A DNA stretch of 64,000 nt from Sesamum alatum. Taxonomy: Eukaryota; Streptophyta; Magnoliopsida; Lamiales; Pedaliaceae. The position numbers and the translations under genes are program-made. Location of the stretch: NCBI GenBank assembly GCA_034509735.1, contig JACGWO010000004.1, positions 10,831,395 to 10,895,394 of the forward strand, given 5' to 3'. Positions 12,377-22,254 of the stretch are shown here, one piece after another. Below the pieces are notes generated by a model, which was given only the letters and a program-made list of their open reading frames with translations, searched no databases and was not told the origin of the DNA. Within the stretch, counting starts at the first letter, position 1; every line of letters begins with the position of its first letter.

Positions 12377-13960
12377 TACTTGTGTACAAAGAGGCTATGT
12401 TGAACTCTAACGACCTAACATCTTCTTTGTCTAGTGTTGTTACATCTCTTTTGCAGGATTATGAAGATGTCTTTCCGAATGAGATACCACCAGGTTTACC
12501 ACCAATTCGTGGGATCAAGCATCAAATTGACTTCATGCCAGGAGCATCCTTACCAAACCGTCCAGCATACCGTACCAATCCCCAGAAGACTAAGGAGATT
12601 CAAAGGCAAATCCAAGAGTTGCTCGTGCCTAAGAAGGATGGCACATGGCGGATGTGTGTTGATTGCCGAGCCATTAACAACATAACGATAAGATATCGTC
12701 ACCCTATTCCTAGGATAGATGATATGCTTGACGAGTTAAATGGTTCAACTATCTTTTCTAAAATTGATTTAAAAAGTGGTTATCATCAAATTAGAATGAA
12801 AGAAGGAGATGAGTAAAAAACCGTTTTCAAAACAAAACATGGGCTTTATGAGTGGTTAGTTATGCCTTTTGGACTTAGTAATGCACCTAGCACATTTAAG
12901 AGATTGATGAATCATGTTTTGCGTGCATTTCTAGGCAAATTTGTGGTAGTTTACTTTGATGACATTCTTGTTTATACTAGGACTTTGGAAGAACATGTAG
13001 CACATCTAAATCAAGTCCTAGAGGTTCTAAGAAAAGAAAAGTTATTTGAAAATCTGAAAAAGTGTGACTTTTGCACTAACAAAGTTGTTTTCCTTGGTTT
13101 TGTTGTGAGTAGTGAAGGAACCACAGTTGATGAAGAAAAGGTCAAAGTTATCCAAGATTGGCCAACCCCCACCACTATTGGAGAAGAAGTTGTGAGGCTC
13201 CATGGTATGCCAAGAACTATAGTATCTGATCGAGATGCCAAGTTCCTTAGCTACTTTTGGAAAACTTTGTGGGGCAAGCTTGGAACTAAGTTACTTTTCT
13301 CTACTACTTGTCATCCTCAAACCAACGGGCAAACCGAGGTGGTCAATAGGACACTTTCAACTTTGTTGCGAATAATTGTGAAGAAGAACTTGAGGAGTTG
13401 GGAAGAGTGTCTACCGCACGTCGGGTTTGCTTACAATAGGGAGAGAGTAAACATGGATGGGAAGAAACGTGCTGAATTTGTTAAGCAAATCCATGAAAAG
13501 GCCAAAAGTAATATTGAGAGGATGACTCAACAGTACGTGGACCGTGCGAACAAGGAAAGGAAACGAGTTATCTTTGAACTAGGGGACTTAGTATGGTTGC
13601 ATCTTAGAAAAGAGAGGTTTTCCGGACAAAAGGAAGTCCAAGCTCATGCCAAGAGGGGATGGACCATTTCGAGTCCTTGAACGGATCAATGACAATGCTT
13701 ACAAGCTTGAATTGCCCGGTGAGTATGGAGTAAGTGCCACTTTTAATGTTTCTGATCTTTCTCCTTTTTATGATACAGATAATGAAGAGTCGAGGACGAC
13801 TCCTTTTCAAGAGGGGGAGGATGATGAGAACACTGAGGGCGTCCAACGAGCTAAAGAAGTTCAAGATCAATTGCACCAAGACTTAACAATTGAAAGTGAG
13901 CCAATGACAAGAGGAAGGTTGAAGAGAATTCAAGAAGCAATTCAAGCCCAATCCAACTAA
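12352..13960 (+). pseudogene. pol: pol remnant, CRM copy 1: reverse transcriptase fused to part of integrase
   Basis: Reverse transcriptase reads from 12352, with the FSKIDLKSGYHQIRM motif near 12756 and catalytic YFDDILVY near 12955. A TAA at ~12814 replaces a Trp codon. The 54-bp gap near 12620 removes residues before LVPKKDGTW and lies between gttg repeats. At 13185/13186 the frame jumps directly from the end of the reverse transcriptase region (TPTTIGE) into the integrase core ([17 protein letters not shown]), so RNase H, the integrase zinc finger and the first catalytic Asp are missing. At 13440/13441 another 93 bp is absent. An extra base near 13621 shifts the frame to 13646-13960, which carries the integrase C-terminus and the [14 protein letters not shown] tail. 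The two larger gaps have splice-like ends (see findings). Confidence 0.9.
13809..13821 (+). promoter_or_regulatory. Polypurine tract, CRM copy 1
   Basis: aagagggggagga directly precedes the LTR start tgatgagaac. It primes plus-strand DNA synthesis in LTR retrotransposons. It lies inside the pol frame, where it encodes part of the EGEDD tail. Confidence 0.8.
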
Positions 13961-14497
13961 ATATTTGCTAATGGGATCAAGTCACAATTAGAGGCCCAAC
14001 ATGAGTGCTTAATTTCAATAATTCAAGCCCAAGGAAGCCCATAATAAGAGCCCAATTTCGTCCATGTGCAGCCTTGTGGTCAAAGAAGACTTCTCAATTA
14101 CATTCAAAGTGCATTTCTCACATACAAAGCACCAATTTTCGGATTCACATGGAAGTCAAAGAGTTTTACTCATTTTTGACCAAGAATGCATAGGTTTTAG
14201 TCATATTTTGACTAATTATTGAATGTACATCCACCAAGGAGTCACTTGGGGATATGTGTGGTCAATTTGGAAGTGTTTTTAAACCTATAAAAGGCATGTA
14301 TCAGCATGCAAACGAAAAGAACCAAGAATTTATCTAAGTTTAAGAAATATTGAGAGAGTTCTCATATTTTGGAGAGTTTATATCCTATTTTCAGCTTTAG
14401 TGAAACCTTGCTTTGTCAATCTAGCATATTAGGTTGGTGATTCAAATTCACAAAGCCCCCAATTCGTGCTCGACGCAACTGTGTCATTGTGTGGGTT
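13822..14497 (+). repeat. 3' LTR of CRM copy 1, truncated
   Basis: Starts tgatgagaacactgaggg after the polypurine tract. It follows the copy 2 LTR (TATA box tataaaagg at 14286-14294, then the R/U5 stretch with caaagcccccaattcg) until about 14497, where satellite resumes. About 170 bp of the LTR end is missing. Confidence 0.85.
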
Positions 14498-17042
14498 TAA
14501 TATTGATTATTAGAGTCAATACGAAATATATTTATACTCAGAAATGAGTCAACTATCAGTGAATGATAAGGACTGAAAACACAAGGTATTTCCTATGATT
14601 GTGTTGAGTACTAGGCATATATCCGGACGTACGATTTATTATGAAAGTTGACCAAGCCCTCGATATAGCAAAGATAAAAGTGCATTAGTGTCTAAATTTA
14701 TTTAAAGCAGTTTGTCGTTGCGCAAATGTACAAAGCTGAGTCCATGGCTCAAAATAGTGTTCCAGATGTAGTCCTAGTGCATTCTTATGTTGAAACAGAT
14801 TGAGTCCTAGTTGTATAATCGAAGAGTGGCTTTAATATTGATTATTAGAGTCAATACGAATATATTTATAGGCAGAAATGAGTCATCTATCAGTCAATGA
14901 TAAGGACTGAAAACACAAGGTGTTTCCTACGATTGTGTTGAGTATTAGGCATGTATCCGGACGTACGATTAATTATGAAAGGTGACCACCCTCGATATGG
15001 CAAAGATAAAAGGGAATAAGTGTTTAAATTTATTTAAAAGAGTTTGTCATTGCGCAAAGGAACAAAGCTGAGTTCATGGCTCAAACGAGGGTTATAGATG
15101 CAGTACTAGTGCAGTTTTATGTTGAATAAGATGGAGTCCTAGTCATATAATCGAAGTGTGGCTTTAATATTGATTATTAGAGTCAATACGAATATATTTT
15201 ATAGCCAAAAACGAGTCATCTATCAGTCATTGATAAGACTGAAAGCACAAGGTGTTTCCTACGATTGTATTGAAAATTAGGCATGCATCCAGACGTACGT
15301 TTAATTATGAAGGTTCTCCAAGCCCTCGATATGGTAAAGATAAAAGTGCATTTAGTGTCTAAATATGTTTAAAGGGAATTTATCATTGCGCCAAAGGTAC
15401 AAAGCTAAGTCGATGGCTCAAAATAGTGTTTACGATGTAAATCCTAGTGCATTTTTATGTTGAATAAGATGAAGTCCTAGTCGTATAATCAAAGAGTGCC
15501 TTTAATATCTATTATTTATAGTCAGAAATGAGTCATCTATCAGTCAATGATAAGGACTGAAAACACAAGGTGTTTCCTACGATTGTGTTGTGTATTACGC
15601 ACGTATCCGGACGTATGATTGATTATGAAAGTTGACCAAGTCCTCGATATGGCAAAGATAAAAGTGCATTAGTATCTAAATTTGTTTAAAGCAGTTTGTC
15701 GTTGCACAAATGTACAAAGCTTAGTCTATGGCTCAAAATAGTGTTCCAAATGTAGTCCTAGTCGTATAATTGAAAGAGTGGCTTTAATATTGATTATTTA
15801 GAGTTAATACGAAATATATTTATAGCCAGAATGAGTCACCTATCAGTCAATGATAAGCACTAAAAACAAAAGGTGTTTCCTACTATTGTGTTGAGCATTA
15901 GGCATGTATCCGGACGTACGACTGATTATGAAGGTTCTCCAAGCCCTGGATATGACAAAGATAAAGTGCATTAGTATCTAAATTTGTTTAAAGGAGTTTG
16001 TCGTTGCGCAAAGGTACAAAGCTGAGTCCATCCTCAAAAGAGTGTTCTAGATGTAGTCCTACTGCATTTTTATGTTGAATAACATGAAGTCCTAGGCGTA
16101 TAATCGAAGAGTGCCTTTAATATTGATTATTAGAGTCAATACGAATATATTTATAACCAGAAATGAGTCATCTATAAGTCAATGATAAGGACTGATAACA
16201 CAAGGTGTTTCCTACGATTGTGTTGATTATTAGCCTGTATCCGGACGTATGATTGAATATGAAGGTTCTCCAAGCCCGAATATGGCAAAGATAAAAGTTG
16301 TATTAGTGTCTAAATTGGTTTAAAGGAGTTTGTCGTTGCGCAAGGGTACAAAGTTGAGTCCATGGCTCAAAAGAGTGTTCTAGATGTTGAATAACACGAG
16401 TCCTAAGTCGTATGATCGAAGAGTGGCTTTAATATTGATTATTAGAGTTAATACGAATATATTTATAGCCAGAGTGAGTCATCTATCAGTCAATGATAAG
16501 GATTGAAAAGAAAAGGTGTTTCCTACAATTGCGTTGAGTATTAGGCATGTATCCGGACGTATGATTGATTATGAAGGTTCTCCAAGCCCACGATATGGCA
16601 AAGATAAAAGTTCATTAGTGTCTAAATTTGTTTAAAGGAATTTGTCGTTGCGCAAAGGTACAAAGCTAAGTCCATGGCTCAAAAAGAGTGTTCGAGATGT
16701 AGTCCTACTGCATTTTTATGTTGAATAACATGAAGTCCTAGTCGTATAATCGAAGAGTGTCTTTAATATTGATTATTAGAGTCAATACAAATATATTTAT
16801 AGCCAAAAATGAGTCATCTATCAGTTAATGATAAGCACTGAAAACACATGGTGTTTCCTACGATAGTGTTGAGTATTAGGCATGTATCCGGACGTACGAT
16901 TGATTATGAAGGTTATCCAAGACCTCGATATGGATAAGATAAAAGTGCATTAGTGTCTAAATTTGTTTAAAGCAGTTTGTCGTTGCGCAAAGGTACAAAG
17001 CTGAGTCTATGGCTCAAAACAGTGTTCACGATGTAGTCCTAG
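14498..17042. repeat. Satellite array, block 2
   Basis: About eight monomers of the same family, with more indels than block 1. Several monomers are shortened: near 15505-15530, near 15740-15770 (the stretch from gtgcattttt to ggagtcc is missing) and near 16380. No six-monomer order is evident. The last five bases, cctag (17038-17042), are the left copy of the target duplication of CRM copy 2. Confidence 0.93.
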
Positions 17043-17871
17043 TGATGAGAACACCGAGGGCTTCCAACGAGCTAAATAAATTCAAGATCAATTGCACCAA
17101 CACTTAACCATTGGAAGTGGGCCAATGACAAGTGGAAGGTTGAAGAGAATGCAAGAAGCAATTCAAGCCCAATCCAACTTAATATTTGCTAATGGGATCA
17201 AGTCACAATTGGAGGCCCAACATGAGTGCTTAATTTCAATAATTCAAGCCCAAGGAAGCCCATATTAAGAGCCCAAATTCGTCCAAGTGCAGCCAAGTGG
17301 TCAAAGAAGACTTCTTAATCACATTCAAAGTGCATTTTTATCACATACAATGCACCAATTTCGGATTCACATGGAAGACCATAACTTTTACTCGTTTTTG
17401 ACCAAGAATGCATAGTTTTTTAGTCATATTTTGACTAATTATTGAATGTACATCCACCAAGGAGTCACTTGGGGATGTGTGTGGTCAATTTGGAAGTGTT
17501 TTAGGCTATAAAAGGCATGTATCAGCATGCAAACGGGAACAAACCAAGAAGATATCCAAGTTTAAGAAATATTGAGAGAGTTCTCATATTTGAGAGTTTA
17601 TATCCTATTTTCAGCTTTAGTGAAACCTTGCTTTGTCAATCTAGCATATTAGGTTGGTGATTCAAATTCACAAAGCCCCCAATTTGTGCTCGACCCAAGT
17701 GTGTCATTGTGTGGATTTGTTTACTCGTGCTCGTGGTTGGTTGAATGTTCTAAGTAGCAGGTCAGGTTCATATAACGTTGGTTGGCTATTTGCATTCCTC
17801 AGGTCACAGGCCTTTTTATCCATTGCAAGCCTACATCGTGAAAATCGAGCCCCATGGTCAATACCATATCA
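17043..17871 (+). repeat. 5' LTR of CRM copy 2
   Basis: 829 bp, TGATGAGAAC...CCATATCA. Its first ~220 bp are homologous to the end of the pol frame, because pol runs into the LTR in this family; this segment could be mistaken for a separate pol fragment. TATA box tataaaagg at 17507-17515. The shared R/U5 section starts near 17655. Confidence 0.9.
17507..17515 (+). promoter_or_regulatory. LTR promoter TATA box, CRM copy 2
   Basis: tataaaagg, conserved at the matching place in the 3' LTR (25444-25452) and in copy 1 (9327-9335 and 14286-14294). Probably the core promoter for the genomic RNA. Confidence 0.65.
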
Positions 17872-17873
17872 TG

Positions 17874-17886
17874 TGGTATCAGAGCC
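17874..17886 (+). promoter_or_regulatory. Primer-binding site (initiator Met tRNA type), CRM copy 2
   Basis: tggtatcagagcc, 2 bp after the LTR end at 17871; identical to the copy 1 site. Confidence 0.9.
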
Positions 17887-18558
17887 TTCGGTTGACACGG
17901 TAGGTTCACAAGTTCCACCTATCTTTGATCTTACTCCACCAAGCTTCCGTACCCCATTGTTATCTTTAGTTTTATCTCTACAAGAGAAAAGCTCAAAAAA
18001 AAAAAAAAAAACAAACAAACGATCAGCCAAAAAAAAGAAGAGAAAAGCTCGGGAAAAAAAAAACGAGCAGCCAAAAACAAAAGAAGAAAAATTCATTCAA
18101 AAAAAAAAGAAGGCCAAAAAAGAGTACAAAAGTGAAAAAAATGGGCCATTTGAAAAGAAAAAGAAGAAAGAAAATCAGATTGTGTTATTGTTTCCTAGCT
18201 ATACTTTTGCTACTATCCTTGTAAGCCAACCGATCTTGATTTCTCAAGTTGTACCTAGCTTCTTTAGACCATTCTCTTGCTACGGGTAAGTTTGAATCGT
18301 CCATCTACACATACTTGGTTGAGGAAATAATTGGCATTTGTTTTTTAGTCACTCGATAAAAGCATCAAGTTTCATAAGTTTTATATTAGAGAGTGTTGAG
18401 TGTATTGAGACTATCATTGAGAGTCAAGAGTTGTGAGCTTATTAAGTGAGGAGTGAAACACGAGTGGAAAAAAAAAGAGTGAAACACGAGTGGAAAAATA
18501 AAAGAGAGAAAAAAAGAGTGTGGCAAGGATTTGGTGAGGTTCCTATAATTTTACTAAA
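17887..18558 (+). other. 5' leader of CRM copy 2
   Basis: Non-coding leader with an A-rich tract (about 17990-18175) like that of copy 1, and a short duplicated stretch near 18450-18500 (gtgaaacacgagtggaaaaa twice). The open frame that crosses the LTR/leader border is not conserved as a protein. Confidence 0.65.
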
Positions 18559-19491
18559 TGACAGAAAATCGAGATAAAGGAGTTGTTGAAGAGTGATGAC
18601 AACAACTCGGGAGAAACACTACGAGGCGGAGTCGACGCATTCCATATGCAAGCCTTGGTGAGCCACCTTGAGAAGTTGCTTGACCGTAAGTTGGAAGGAC
18701 TTCATGAAAGGTTGGATAAAGTAGAGGATCAAGTTGCCGGTCCAAGAGCTACAAATCAAAGACAAACTCCCAATCCACGGCCTCAACATCATGATGAGTA
18801 TTTGGAGGATCCAAGTGGTGAAGATGAATATGAGGACATCCGGCCAAGGAGAGTGAATAGACCAAGAGATAGATCGAGACGGCCTAGAGATGAAGATGGT
18901 GGCCTAGGAGGAGTTAAGGTCACAATTCCTTCATTTAAAGGAAAGAGTGATCCCGAAACGTATTTGGAATGGCAGATGTGTGTTGAGCAAATCTTTTCAT
19001 GCCACAACTACTTAGAGACTAAAAAGGTCAAACTCGCAGCCCTTGAGTTTACCGATTATGCTCTTGTTTGGTGGGATCAGATGCAAAAGGAACGGGTTAG
19101 GAATGGTGAACGTCTTATCACAACATGAGAAGAGATGAGAGCAATCATGAGGAGGAGGTTTGTTCCATCCTATTATCGTCGTGAGCTTCACAACCAACTC
19201 CAGCGTCTTACTCAAGGTTCTAAAAGTGTTGACGAGTACTACAAAGAGATGGAGATTGCTATGATTCGAACTAACATCATAGAGGACAATGAAGCAACTA
19301 TGGCTCGTTTCTTGCATGGGCTCAATCGTGACATCGCTGATGTTGTGGAGACGCACCACTATGTAGAACTTGAAGAGATGGTACACCAATCCATCAAGGT
19401 TGAACAACAACTCAAGCGGAGAGGACTTATGCGGGGAGTTCTAACTCGTCTACATTCAGTTCGTGGAAGAACAACCCCAAGAAAGACACCC

Positions 19492-21318
19492 TGGAATGGT
19501 GTCCTGGAATGGTTATCTATTGCCTCAGGCCTTCAGGTGAACCGTGACAAAAGTCAACTTATCCTCTCCAAGTCAGCTGAACCCCTGCGCCCAGATCTCC
19601 ATCATATTCTTGGTTTTCAAGCTGGAGTTCTCCCTCTTAAATACCTTGGTCTTCCCCTCCTGCACTCCCGTCTCACTTTACATAACTGTCAACCTTTGCT
19701 CCAAAAGATTGACAAGCGTATCGCGGCTGGGCGGGTATCCCCCTCTCTTTTGCAGGAAGAGTCCAACTCATTAAATCGGTCCTCTCTTCTCTTCACACCT
19801 ATTGGAGCTCGGCGTTCTTCCTTCCAAAAGAAGTCAATAAAATTATTGAGAAGAAATTCCGTAAATTCTTATGGCAAGGGCATTCTGATAGAGGTTATGC
19901 AAAAGTTGCTTGGGATCAAGTGTGTCGGCCAAAAGATGAGGGAGGTCTTGGAATTCGACCTATTGCTCCCTTAAACCAATCCCTTATGATCCGGCATTTA
20001 TGGGATGTCCTTCAGCGCTCCTCCATCTCAATTTGGGCTCAATGGATTTGGCAATATCGACTTAAGAAAGCAACTATTTGGACCATCTCCCCGACTATTG
20101 GGTCTTGGAGTTGGCGTAAAATGATTCGACTTCGTCATTTCCTACTGAATGGGGTTCGTTTTCAGATGGGTTGGACCCTCAATTCCAACTTTGGCAGGAC
20201 CCTTGGCACCCCCTGGGAGTTCTCATTCACCAGTTCCCCCGGAGTCCCGCCATCACCGGCATCCCACTCGATGCATCTTTTGGGTCTGTCATCCGATCGG
20301 GGCAATGGAACTGGTCTATCACAAATTTTGAGCTTTTTGATGTCTTGGCTGCTCTCCCTCAGATCTCCCCTGGACCATCTCGGATTCTTTGGAGCTCCCT
20401 TAACGGTACACTCTCTAATTCGGACGCTCTAAGCATCTTCCAACCCCCCAGACCGAAGGTGGAGTGGTCTTCCTTATTCCATGGCCCTTTCCGCATTCAC
20501 CGAAATCTTTTTATTCTGTGGCTTGCTATTAGAGAGCGTCTCTCTACCATGGATAAGCCTTTTGGTGCCCACCGGATTCTTGGGAGTGCGTCCTCTGTAA
20601 TTCTGGAATGGCTGAGAGCCACGCTCACCTCTTCTTCGAATGCACTTTCTCCCGGAGATGCCTTTTCCCTCCTTAGACAGCATACCAAAATCCAATGGCC
20701 TCATCCTTCGTGGAGTTTAGGCATCAGATGGGCCTCCATTCGATGGCGCGGGAAACATCTCATTAACGCAGCATACCGTGCCACCCTTGCCTCGCTTGTT
20801 TATCACATTTGGCGTGAGCGTAATACTCGTAGATTCCAAAACTCCTCCCTTTCAGTCAATGCTTTGGTGGATCTTGTTCTTGAGCAGGTACGCACACGCA
20901 TCTGCGGAGATGACTTGAAGCCCACGCTTCAAACTTTTGCCCTCTTCCGCCTTTGGCGTATCCCATGGAGCCACCCTGTTGAATAATGCTGGTTCTTGTT
21001 GATTGTTGATTGTTGTTGACTGTTGATTGCTGCTTTTGGGGCTGACTTGCTGTTATTTCCCCTTGTTGTTTTTGGGCCGGCTTACTGCCGTGATTGCTCT
21101 GTTCTTTTGTTTCATTTGCCAGTGATTCCGATTTGGAATGGCTTGTTGCTTGTGGTTCCTCTTTTGCCCTTGTTGGGATTGGCTTGTTGTTGTTGCTTTG
21201 TGCCCAGGATCGCTGAACCTCTGTTGCCTTCCTGGAAGCACTCTCCGGACAGGGCGGTTTTGCCTTTGTCATTGTTGTAATCACTCCTTTTATTTATGAA
21301 ATTTACATTTACCTAAAA
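19492..21318 (+). mobile_element. 5'-truncated L1-type LINE (copy 1), nested in CRM gag
   Basis: 1,827 bp inserted in the gag gene with a perfect 13-bp target duplication aagaaagacaccc (19479-19491 and 21319-21331). It holds the end of ORF2, from just after the reverse transcriptase active site to the stop, then a T/G-rich 3' UTR ending in tttacctaaaaaa. It is close to identical to the 3' part of LINE copy 2. At the 5' junction, ctggaatggt occurs twice (19491-19500 and again from 19503), a small duplication of the kind produced by template slippage during target-primed reverse transcription. Confidence 0.93.
19503..20986 (+). pseudogene. LINE ORF2 C-terminal part (copy 1)
   Basis: Carries the region after the reverse transcriptase catalytic motif (EWLSIASGLQVNRDKSQLIL) and then the zf-RVT-like C-terminal domain found in plant L1 ORF2 proteins. 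The pieces lie in different frames (about 19503-19730, 19920-20130, 20171-20986). Relative to LINE copy 2 there are local indels, for example near 19730, 20025 and 20555. The last frame ends in the same residues as copy 2 (LWRIPWSHPVE). No endonuclease or catalytic core, so it is a dead copy. Confidence 0.85.
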
Positions 21319-22254
21319 AAGAAAGACACCCCTTCCACATCAAAATTTAAGGAGGCCGATCCTAAACATGGTGACAAAGTTGCTGCCAAAAAGGTACAAC
21401 CCGAGCCTAATTCTTCAAGAAACCGTGATGTAAAGTGTTTCAAGTGTCAAGGGAGAGGACACATAGCAAGTGAGTGTCCTAACCGACGTACAATGATCTT
21501 CAACTACCATGGAGAGTTGGAAATCGAAGAAGAAAGCACCGAGAAAGAGGAATCATCACAAGAAGATGGTGATGGACAGTATGCCGAAGAAGGAGAGTTG
21601 CTTGTTACTAGAAGATCTCTTAGTGCCCATATGATGGAGGAAGGCAATTGCCAAAGAGAAAACTTGTTCCATACACGCTGCCAAGTTCATTGAAAGGTAT
21701 GTAGCATGATTATTGATGGTGGTAGTTGTTGCAATGTGGCAAGTACTGAATTGGTTCAAAAATTAAGTCTACCTACTATCAAGCATCACCGTCCATACAA
21801 GCTTCAATGGTTGAATGAGTGTGGCGAGTTGAAGGTGACCAAGCAAGTGAAGGTATTGTTTTCAATTGGAAGGTACAAAGATGAGATTATTTGTGATATT
21901 GTGCCAATGAAAGCATGCCACATATTGCTGGGGAGGCCATGGCAGTTTTGATAGGCATGTAACACATGATAGATTCCAAAATCGTTACTCTTTTGTGCTA
22001 CGAGGGGAATCCATAACTCTCAATCTGATGACCCAAAGCAGATTTTGCAAGATCAGATTTTTGAGAGAAAACAAAAAGAGAGTGTGAGAAAAAGAAAGAG
22101 AAACAAAAAGAAGAGAGTGAAAATGAGGGTGACAAGAAATGAGTGATTCAAAAGATGGAGAAAGAAAAGCAAAAGAGGAGAGAAAAAGGAGAGGGAAAAA
22201 GATGAAGAGAAAGAGAGTTTACTAGTTGTTAAGAAGAGTGAGATCAAGGAAGCT

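Larger units (their letters stand above)
9172..14497 (+). mobile_element. CRM-type Ty3/gypsy retrotransposon, copy 1, deleted
   Basis: About 5.3 kb between two satellite blocks: 5' LTR remnant, primer-binding site, A-rich leader, gag, protease, reverse transcriptase, integrase remnant, polypurine tract and a 3' LTR cut short at ~14497. No matching target duplication is visible, and the satellite resumes at a different monomer position (aatattgattattag) from where it stopped, so both ends were probably trimmed or recombined. Compared with copies 2 and 3 it lacks 54 bp in reverse transcriptase, about 1.1 kb covering RNase H and the integrase front end, and 93 bp in integrase. Assignment to the CRM clade rests on the gag sequence, the DGGS protease and the [14 protein letters not shown] tail; this is family knowledge, not a search result. 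Confidence 0.9.

Noticed and set aside
12610..12630. A third splice-like gap in CRM copy 1 (54 bp missing in reverse transcriptase)
   Set aside because: It lies between gttg direct repeats and has no AG acceptor in any possible alignment, so slippage or repeat-mediated deletion explains it better.
17043..17265. A separate pol-end fragment in front of the CRM copy 2 LTR, i.e. two elements in tandem
   Set aside because: The CCTAG target duplication lies directly outside 17043, and pol overlaps the LTR in all three copies, so this is simply the start of the 5' LTR.
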